The position numbers and the translations under genes are program-made. This document shows, piece by piece, positions 1 to 4,282 of a DNA stretch of 5,180 nucleotides (position 1 is its first letter; every line of letters starts with the position of its first letter). Source of the DNA: Rikenellaceae bacterium. Lineage in GTDB: Bacteria; Bacteroidota; Bacteroidia; Bacteroidales; Rikenellaceae. Location of the stretch: contig JAITVB010000057.1 in the NCBI GenBank assembly GCA_031286025.1, positions 1 through 5,180 on the forward strand, written 5' to 3'. Under the pieces are notes generated by a model. It did not search any database. It saw only the letters and a program-made list of their open reading frames with translations, and was not told the DNA's origin.

Positions 1-1
1 G

Positions 2-463
2 GCGATCGAGCGCATCAAAGCGATCCGCGGCAAAAAGGAAACCGACATGGCGATCATCTGCTCCGATCTGAGCCACATCGCCGACTACGCCCGGGTCGAT
101 ACCCCGACCTTCAAGTTGATGAAACGCAATCTGCCCGGGGCGTTTACGTTCATCCTGCCGGCTTCGGGGAAAGTACCCGATAAATTTCTCGAAAAGCGAA
201 AAAACGTTGGCATCCGCATTCCGGACAGTCCGATCGCTCTGGCGTTGGTCGCCCTGTCGGGACACCCGTTGGTGACGGTTTCGGTTAAGGACGACGAAAT
301 GGTCGAGTATACGACCGATCCCGAGTTGATCGACGAAAAATACGGCACGTTGGTCGATGCCGTGATCGACGGCGGTTACGGCGAAGCGGGCTTTTCGACC
401 GTGGTCGACTGCACGGGTGAAGAACCCGAAATCGTTCGTGAGGGATTGGGAGAATTGTTGTGA
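2..463 (+). CDS. Sua5/YciO/YrdC/YwlC family protein (L-threonylcarbamoyladenylate synthase type), 5' truncated
   Basis: This is the 3' part of a gene that enters from the left edge in the frame starting at base 2 and ends with TGA at 461-463. About 153 residues are visible. The family is usually around 200 residues, so roughly 50 N-terminal residues, including the first part of the nucleotide pocket, are outside the window. Visible family signatures are the basic stretch IKAIRGKK near the left edge, a LPGAFTFIL segment, GIRIPDSP, and the C-terminal STVVDCTGEEPEIVREG, which closes the YrdC fold. Family members make threonylcarbamoyl-AMP from threonine, bicarbonate and ATP in the cytoplasm for the t6A37 modification of ANN-decoding tRNAs. 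The YciO branch is less well characterised, and this protein resembles that short single-domain form without a Sua5 C-terminal domain. The ATG at 47 is internal and not the true start. It lies 20 nt upstream of the DUF4199 gene, probably in one operon. The family call is firm; the exact subfamily is not. Confidence 0.9.
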   Translation, partial: AIERIKAIRGKKETDMAIICSDLSHIADYARVDTPTFKLMKRNLPGAFTFILPASGKVPDKFLEKRKNVGIRIPDSPIALALVALSGHPLVTVSVKDDEMVEYTTDPELIDEKYGTLVDAVIDGGYGEAGFSTVVDCTGEEPEIVREGLGELL

Positions 464-483
464 AATAAGATAAAACAAAAGAT

Positions 484-1047
484 ATGGATGCAAGCGAACT
501 AAAAAAGACGTTCTGGAACGAAGCGGCGACAGGAGGACTTATCCTCGGCCTGCTGATGTTTGGGTTGAGTTATGTGGTCTATGTGTTGGACTGGGCGATC
601 AGCCACGGTACGATCGTGTCGTTTCTGCAGGTGTTGTTGATGGGTGGCGTGATCTGGGCGATGGGGACCCGCATGACCCGTTTCCGCGGTCCGGTGTTGG
701 GCTTCCCCTACGGACAGTCGATGAAACTGGTGTTGGCGATCATGTTCTTTGCCGGAATTATTCACGGCCTGGGCGAATTCCTGCTCCAGATGGTGATCGC
801 CCCCGAATATTTCAAGCACCTCTATGAAGAGGCCCTTCTCAACTCGGGGCAGAGCGAAGCGGTGGTCGAACAGGCGATGGCCATGCGCGAAAAGATCGAA
901 GTCTATCTGAAGAATCCGTTGGTGATGGTTCTGAGCGGTATCCTGACGATGTGCTTCATGGGCGGCATCGTGGGAATGATCCTTTCGATTTTCCTAAAGA
1001 AGAAACCCGATGTCTTTGCCGAAGAAGAACAGGCGGATGCACGATAA
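484..1047 (+). CDS. DUF4199 domain-containing four-helix membrane protein
   Basis: This is a 187-residue integral inner-membrane protein. Hydrophobic segments lie at about residues 16-35, 43-61, 79-104 and 145-171. A charged, helix-prone stretch at about 110-142 sits between helices 3 and 4. The tail is short, basic then acidic (KKK followed by EEEQ). The N-terminal pattern of a short polar leader, then WNEAATGGLILG, and the FPYGQSMK segment before helix 3 fit DUF4199, a Bacteroidota family of unknown function. The ATG at 484 follows an A-rich stretch (aaataagataaaacaaaaga) typical of start regions in this phylum, and no better upstream start exists. It lies 20 nt after the Sua5-like gene. 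Its TAA (1045-1047) is next to or overlaps the start of the glycosyltransferase, which implies co-transcription and possibly a membrane partnership with that enzyme. No catalytic motif is visible, and I assign no biochemical function. Confidence 0.88.
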   Translation: MDASELKKTFWNEAATGGLILGLLMFGLSYVVYVLDWAISHGTIVSFLQVLLMGGVIWAMGTRMTRFRGPVLGFPYGQSMKLVLAIMFFAGIIHGLGEFLLQMVIAPEYFKHLYEEALLNSGQSEAVVEQAMAMREKIEVYLKNPLVMVLSGILTMCFMGGIVGMILSIFLKKKPDVFAEEEQADAR

Positions 1048-1048
1048 C

Positions 1049-2035
1049 ATGGACATTTCGGTAGTCATACCTTCCTACAACGAATCGGAGTCGATTCCCG
1101 AACTTACCGCCCGGATCGAGCGGGTGATGGTCGCGGGCGGCTTTTCGTACGAGGTGATCTACGTCGACGACGGGAGCATCGACAACTCGTGGTCTCTCAT
1201 CGAGTCGCTCCACACGGCCAACGAGGCGGTGGGCGGCATCCGTTTCTGCCGCAATTACGGCAAGTCGGCCGCGCTGTATGCCGGTTTTTCCGCCGCACGG
1301 GGCGAAGTGGTGATCACGATGGACTCGGACTTGCAGGACTCGCCCGAAGAAATCCCGGCCCTCTACCGGATGATCGTCGAAGATGGTTGCGACCTCGTTT
1401 CGGGTTGGAAACGCAAACGTTACGACCCGAAGGGAAAAACCCTGCCGAGCAGGTTTTTCAATGCCACGGCCCGTTTCGTGTCGGGGATCGAGCTCCACGA
1501 TTTCAATTGCGGACTAAAAGCCTATCGCAGGAAGGTCGTGAAGAGCATCGAAGTCTATGGAGAAATGCACCGTTACGTCCCGATCCTGGCCAAGCAGGCC
1601 GGTTTCAGGAAGATTACCGAAAAAGAAGTGCAGCACAGTGCCCGTAAATACGGCTATTCGAAATACGGTTGGGAACGGATGATCAAAGGATACCTCGACC
1701 TGATCACCGTGATGTTCATTACGCGCTTCGGCCGCAGCCCGATGTACCTGTTCGGGGGGGGGGGGACGTTGATGTTCCTGTTCGGGGGAGTGATTGCCGT
1801 CTATCTGATCGTTCGTAAGTTGGTGTTGCAGGGACAGGGATTTCCGGTGCGCGGAGTGACCGACCAACCGTTGTTTTTCCTTGCGTTGACGGTGTCCGTC
1901 ATCGGGGTTCTGTTGTTTCTGGCCGGATTCCTCGGCGAGTTGATCAGCCGCAACGGAGCGGACCGTAACCAATACCTGATCGACGACCGGTTGGGGACGG
2001 AGACTGAAGAGGAAAATAAAAAAGACAGATTATGA
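1049..2035 (+). CDS. Glycosyltransferase family 2, polyprenyl-phosphate (DPM1/GtrB-like) type with two C-terminal membrane helices
   Basis: With the ATG at 1049 the product has 328 residues. The GT-A domain fills about residues 1-225: DISVVIPSYNE at the N terminus, the nucleotide-binding VDDGS at 39-43, RNYGKSAALYAGF at 68-80, the metal-binding DSD at 92-94 within MDSDLQD, FNCGLKAYRR at 152-161, GEMHRYVP at 171-178 and the RKYGYSKYG segment at 199-207. Two membrane helices follow at about 233-256 and 275-299, then an acidic and basic tail. This is the layout of enzymes that move a sugar from a nucleotide donor to undecaprenyl phosphate at the inner membrane (GtrB, ArnC and DPM1 relatives); sugar and acceptor here are unknown. 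I chose 1049 because family members begin at MDISVVIP. In-frame ATGs at 1037 and 1010 are possible and would overlap the DUF4199 gene. The stop overlaps the DUF4293 start (ATGA). A run of 12 G at 1754-1765 encodes Gly236-239 at the start of the first helix and makes the reading frame fragile. Confidence 0.9.
   Translation: MDISVVIPSYNESESIPELTARIERVMVAGGFSYEVIYVDDGSIDNSWSLIESLHTANEAVGGIRFCRNYGKSAALYAGFSAARGEVVITMDSDLQDSPEEIPALYRMIVEDGCDLVSGWKRKRYDPKGKTLPSRFFNATARFVSGIELHDFNCGLKAYRRKVVKSIEVYGEMHRYVPILAKQAGFRKITEKEVQHSARKYGYSKYGWERMIKGYLDLITVMFITRFGRSPMYLFGGGGTLMFLFGGVIAVYLIVRKLVLQGQGFPVRGVTDQPLFFLALTVSVIGVLLFLAGFLGELISRNGADRNQYLIDDRLGTETEEENKKDRL
1741..1788 (+). repeat. Imperfect 18-bp direct repeat with 30-bp period flanking the G tract
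   Basis: GATGTACCTGTTCGGGGG at 1741-1758 and GATGTTCCTGTTCGGGGG at 1771-1788 differ at one base and are spaced exactly 30 bp apart. They encode MYLFGG and MFLFGG, two consecutive glycine-rich turns at the start of the first membrane helix. The first copy runs into the 12-G tract. Because the period is a multiple of three, recombination between the copies would remove or add ten residues in frame. The repeat may simply reflect the repetitive hydrophobic protein sequence. Confidence 0.7.
1754..1765 (+). repeat. Homopolymer of 12 G inside the glycosyltransferase gene
   Basis: Twelve consecutive G lie in frame as four Gly codons (236-239), between TTC and ACG. In this window's reading the frame is intact. 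With 11 G the frame reads GGA CGT TGA and ends after residue 240. With 13 G it runs to a TAA after residue 256 with a polar tail. Both lose the two membrane helices. Long G tracts are classic slipped-strand mispairing sites, and they are also prone to sequencing or assembly miscounts. The sequence cannot tell these apart. Confidence 0.95.
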
Positions 2036-2505
2036 TACAACGAGTTCAATCTTTATACCTGTTTACGGCGACCGTATTGATGACCCTGGTCTGCTTTCTG
2101 CCGATGGGCCGTTTCCTCGGTGGGGGCGAGGTGTTTAGGCTTTATGCCTGGGGGATCAGGTCGGCAGCCGAAGATGCCTCCGGTTTTGTGGCTTTCGTAC
2201 CCTACATGGGCATCTTGGTGGCGCTGACGGCGTTGCTTTCGTTGGTCATCCTCTTCCTATATAGACGGCGCACACTGCAGTTGCGGTTGGCGGCAGCCCA
2301 GATGGCGCTGCTGTTCGGGGCGCAGGTCTATGTCGGGATTTACCTCTATCGCACTTGGGCGTTGATTTCGGAGCAGGAGGTACACCGCATCGTTTTTTCG
2401 GTGACCGATATCTTTCCGCTGTTCTCGATCGGGTTGACGTTGTTGGCATTCCGGGCCATTGCGCGCGACGAGGCGTTGGTCAGGTCCCTCGACCGGATCC
2501 GGTAG
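2032..2505 (+). CDS. DUF4293 family four-helix membrane protein
   Basis: This is a 157-residue protein with predicted membrane helices at about residues 7-26, 53-77, 86-106 and 123-143. The N-terminal MIQRVQSLYLF and the C-terminal RAIARDEALVRSLDRIR, a basic cytoplasmic tail, fit DUF4293, a small Bacteroidota family with no known function. The start ATG at 2032 overlaps the glycosyltransferase TGA as ATGA, so translation is probably coupled to that gene. Truncation of the glycosyltransferase at its G tract would end ribosome traffic some 240-270 nt before this start and might lower its expression. The stop is TAG at 2503-2505, which shows that TAG works as a normal stop here. No catalytic motif is visible. 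A role as a partner of the neighbouring enzyme is inferred from position only. Confidence 0.88.
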   Translation: MIQRVQSLYLFTATVLMTLVCFLPMGRFLGGGEVFRLYAWGIRSAAEDASGFVAFVPYMGILVALTALLSLVILFLYRRRTLQLRLAAAQMALLFGAQVYVGIYLYRTWALISEQEVHRIVFSVTDIFPLFSIGLTLLAFRAIARDEALVRSLDRIR

Positions 2506-2575
2506 TTCGGCATTCGGGGCAGAAATATTTTCTCCGCTTTTTTGTGCGACAATGCAGCGTTTTCACTTTCCGCAT

Positions 2576-2583
2576 CATCTTTG
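2576..2583 (+). promoter_or_regulatory. Possible Bacteroidota -7 box (CATCTTTG) upstream of the barrel gene
   Basis: CATCTTTG matches TAnnTTTG except at the first base and ends 28 nt before the ATG at 2612. No clear -33 TTTG element lies about 19-20 nt upstream; the nearest TTTG-like run (2538-2544) is too far away. The box lies in the 106-nt gap after the DUF4293 gene, where a separate promoter for the barrel gene would be expected. The assignment is weak. Confidence 0.3.
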
Positions 2584-2611
2584 TTTTAAGTTAATTTAAA
2601 ATGGATGAACG

Positions 2612-3205
2612 ATGAAGAATGTAAGAGAATAGCTGTTTGTTATTGTTTTTTTTGCCCTGGCCTCGAATGGCTCTGCACAGTTCTCTTGGGGGGTAAAAGG
2701 CGGCGTGACCCTTTCCCGATTCAGTGAAGAAGTAGGGGAGCAGGGTATTTATACCGGGTTTTACGGCGGCCTTTTCGGCGAATATGCCTTTGGTCGTGCC
2801 TTTGCGCTGCAGCCCGAAGTGCTTTATTCCCGCTACGGGGGCAACTTGGGGAACATTATGGTTGGGAGAAACGGCGATACCCGGAATCGCCTCGATTACC
2901 TCAATGTCGCCCTGATCGGAAAGGTCGCCCTCATGCGCGGATTGACCCTTGACCTCGGCCCGGAATATGCCCGCTTGTTGGTTGGCAAGGAGATCACCAC
3001 CTGGGAGGATGGCGGCCCGCCGAAAAAGGATGATATTACATACAGGATGAGGGCGAATGATTTTTACGTCGCCATGGGTTTCACCTATCGGGCGACCCGG
3101 CGGCTCGACGTTTCAGTCCGCTATGACCTCGGCCTGGTAAAGCAGGATGATGCCTATGGATATAAAAATAATGTGATCCGCATCGGGGCCGGTTTCCGCT
3201 TCTGA
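2612..3205 (+). pseudogene. PorT-like outer-membrane beta-barrel protein gene with an in-frame TAG in the signal peptide
   Basis: Read from the ATG at 2612, codons 1-6 give MKNVRE, codon 7 is TAG (2630-2632), then LFVIVFFALASNGSAQ completes an ordinary Sec signal peptide ending near Gln23. The mature part begins FSWGVKGGVTLSRF and continues open to TGA at 3203-3205. It shows alternating aromatic and polar strands (GFYGGLFGEYAF, FALQPEVLYSR, YLNVALIGKVAL, LTLDLGPEYARLL, FYVAMGFTYRA, LDVSVRYDLGLV, VIRIGAGFRF) and a terminal Phe, as in small eight-stranded PorT-like barrels of the Bacteroidota. The function is unknown; a periplasm-exposed or surface structural role is only a family guess. The body shows no other damage. 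A GTG at 2705 could start a 166-residue product, but it would lack the signal peptide and first strand and could not be exported normally. The gene may be a recent pseudogene, a sequencing error, or have a frame switch upstream. It has its own terminator at 3232-3269. Confidence 0.75.
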
Positions 3206-3231
3206 TCTTTTCTTTTATCGAACATATTTTA

Positions 3232-3269
3232 AAAAAGCAGGAAAACCCCTTGTGATTTTCCTGCTTTTT
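3232..3269. terminator. Intrinsic terminator hairpin between convergent genes, probably bidirectional
   Basis: A perfect 14-bp stem pairs AAAAAGCAGGAAAA (3232-3245) with TTTTCCTGCTTTTT (3256-3269) around a 10-nt loop. On the plus strand the stem ends in five T. On the minus strand it likewise ends in a T run, extended by 3231 and the T-rich complement of 3223-3230. It lies 27 nt after the barrel gene stop (+) and 60 nt beyond the acyltransferase stop (-), so it can end both convergent transcripts. Confidence 0.88.
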
Positions 3270-3328
3270 CGTTGTTTTATTGATGCCGGGACATGAAAAT
3301 GCAGTAACTCAACATGGCGGTTTATGCG

Positions 3329-4141
3329 CTAATCGTTGCTACATTTCAAAGAATAGGCCATTTCGCGCAGGGTTTGGGCCCAGGCGTCGCGGTTCATTTC
3401 GCCCTTGAAGCGGGTATAGGCCACGGGTTGTCCGATGGTGATGCGGATCGTCCGGCCGTGTTGGCGGTAGAACTCGTCGGGCAACCAGAACAGTTCGATG
3501 TTGGGCAGCCTCAACCGCTTGCGAAAATTCGACAGGTTATAGAAAAAGTCGGAGTTCCGGGCGTCGACGTAGACCGGTACCACGTCGCGCCCGTACTCGA
3601 TCGCCTTCGAAATAAAATTCTTCTTCCAGGGAATGTCCTGGATCTTTCCGTGGATCTTGCGCGAGCAAAAGCCGGCGGGAAAAACGACGATCCGGGCGTC
3701 GGAACGGTAGAGTTCGTCGTGCGTCCGGGCGTAGTCTGCCGACTGTTTCCCATATTTGTTGACGGGAACGAACAACGGCCGCAGGGGGTCGAGGTTCATC
3801 AACAGATCGTTGACGATCAGTCGGGTATCGCCGAAAATTTTAAAAAACCCGGCGGCGATGGCCAAGCCGTCGAGGCCGCCCAACGGATGGTTCGAGGCAA
3901 AAATGTAGCGGCGGGAAGGATCGACGTTTTCGGCCCCTTCGACGATGCGCGTTACCTGCATGTCGTCAAGCACGGCTTCGACGAACGGCGCCCCCGAAAG
4001 GTGTCCGAAGCGGCGCAGCACATCGTTGATCCAGTCTGCGTGGACGGTCCGCTTGATATAATTCATCGCGAAGCGCGGCATCCACCGGGCCAGTCCGGGT
4101 TTCCGGTCGCGGATGATCTGTTCGAGGTCGATTCCCGTCAT
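3329..4141 (-). CDS. PlsC-superfamily lysophospholipid/glycerol acyltransferase
   Basis: The product has 270 residues; the ATG complement is at 4139-4141 and the TAG stop at 3329-3331. Acyltransferase motif I is SNHPLGGLDG, with His85 and Asp91 as the likely catalytic pair. The spacing is H-x5-D rather than the usual H-x4-D, a form I associate with Bacteroidota members of the superfamily. Other blocks are PLFVPVNK at 122-129, FPAGFCSR at 154-161, which corresponds to the glycerol-phosphate-binding motif, and VVPVYVDAR at 187-195. No clear membrane helix is seen, so it is probably peripheral at the inner membrane. It likely moves an acyl chain from acyl-ACP or acyl-CoA to a lysolipid. Lysophosphatidic acid is the default acceptor, but this branch also resembles O-acyltransferases that make glycine or ornithine aminolipids in Bacteroides, and the acceptor cannot be read from sequence. 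No N-acyltransferase partner lies in the window. It is transcribed alone, divergent from rsmH. A long plus-strand ORF over the same bases is a shadow. Confidence 0.88.
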   Translation of the reverse strand: MTGIDLEQIIRDRKPGLARWMPRFAMNYIKRTVHADWINDVLRRFGHLSGAPFVEAVLDDMQVTRIVEGAENVDPSRRYIFASNHPLGGLDGLAIAAGFFKIFGDTRLIVNDLLMNLDPLRPLFVPVNKYGKQSADYARTHDELYRSDARIVVFPAGFCSRKIHGKIQDIPWKKNFISKAIEYGRDVVPVYVDARNSDFFYNLSNFRKRLRLPNIELFWLPDEFYRQHGRTIRITIGQPVAYTRFKGEMNRDAWAQTLREMAYSLKCSND

Positions 4142-4165
4142 AAAAATCTTGCTGTTTCCTGCTTA

Positions 4166-4173
4166 CAAAAGTA
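4166..4173 (-). promoter_or_regulatory. Putative -7 box TACTTTTG of the acyltransferase promoter
   Basis: The minus strand reads TACTTTTG, a full match to the Bacteroidota -7 consensus TAnnTTTG. It lies 24 nt before the acyltransferase ATG, so the 5' leader would be short (about 18-20 nt). A -33 element would fall around 4193-4198, where the minus strand reads GTTACG, a weak match. It forms a back-to-back pair with the rsmH promoter at 4206-4213. Confidence 0.55.
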
Positions 4174-4182
4174 AAATAATAA

Positions 4183-4213
4183 TTTTTAGACACGTAACTT
4201 TTCACTATCTTTG
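4183..4213 (+). promoter_or_regulatory. Putative rsmH promoter: T-rich -33 element and -7 box TATCTTTG
   Basis: TATCTTTG at 4206-4213 is a full match to TAnnTTTG. A TTTT run at 4183-4186 lies 19 nt upstream and could serve as the -33 element. Transcription would start at about 4219-4221, giving a leader of about 62 nt before the rsmH ATG at 4283. This suggests that rsmH heads its transcript here. Confidence 0.6.
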
Positions 4214-4215
4214 TC

Positions 4216-4229
4216 CTGAAAGTTTTCAG
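4216..4229. promoter_or_regulatory. Inverted repeat CTGAAA-gt-TTTCAG at the predicted rsmH transcription start
   Basis: Two perfect 6-bp arms separated by 2 bp lie directly over the predicted start point, 3 nt after the -7 box. The spacer is too short for a 6-bp RNA hairpin, although a 5-bp stem with a 4-nt loop is possible. A dyad in this place could be a repressor operator or a 5'-end RNA structure. It is short enough to be chance. Confidence 0.3.
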
Positions 4230-4252
4230 TCTTCATATCCAAGTAAAGCCAA

Positions 4253-4272
4253 CCTGCCCGAATGCCGGCAGG
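4253..4272 (+). promoter_or_regulatory. Leader hairpin just upstream of the rsmH start
   Basis: CCTGCC (4253-4258) pairs with GGCAGG (4267-4272) around an 8-nt loop. The 3' arm contains the only AGG near the start codon, 10 nt before the ATG at 4283, so the stem could hide a ribosome-binding site. No U run follows at once, so it is not an obvious terminator. Confidence 0.4.
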
Positions 4273-4282
4273 TATCTTGATA

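Noticed and set aside
956..1498. Minus-strand ORF of 180 codons opposite the DUF4199 and glycosyltransferase genes
   Set aside because: It lies across two well-supported plus-strand genes, is rich in His, Arg and Asp as antisense shadows usually are, and shows no domain.
1754..1765. G-quadruplex formed by the 12-G tract
   Set aside because: A run of exactly 12 G has no loop bases, so a stable intramolecular quadruplex is not expected from this tract alone. Slippage explains its interest better.
2522..2544. Possible terminator after the DUF4293 gene (AGAAA/TTTCT arms followed by a T run)
   Set aside because: The stem would have only 5 bp, is AT-rich with a 3-nt loop, and sits away from the T run. 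It is too weak to call.
2630..2632. TAG recoded as a sense codon (amber readthrough or alternative code)
   Set aside because: The DUF4293 and acyltransferase genes both end in TAG, so TAG is an ordinary stop here. No selenocysteine-like or pyrrolysine-like element is visible.
3314..4174. Long plus-strand ORF of 286 codons opposite the acyltransferase gene
   Set aside because: Its translation has no recognisable family motifs, while the minus strand encodes all acyltransferase blocks in order. It is an antisense shadow caused by GC-rich codon usage.
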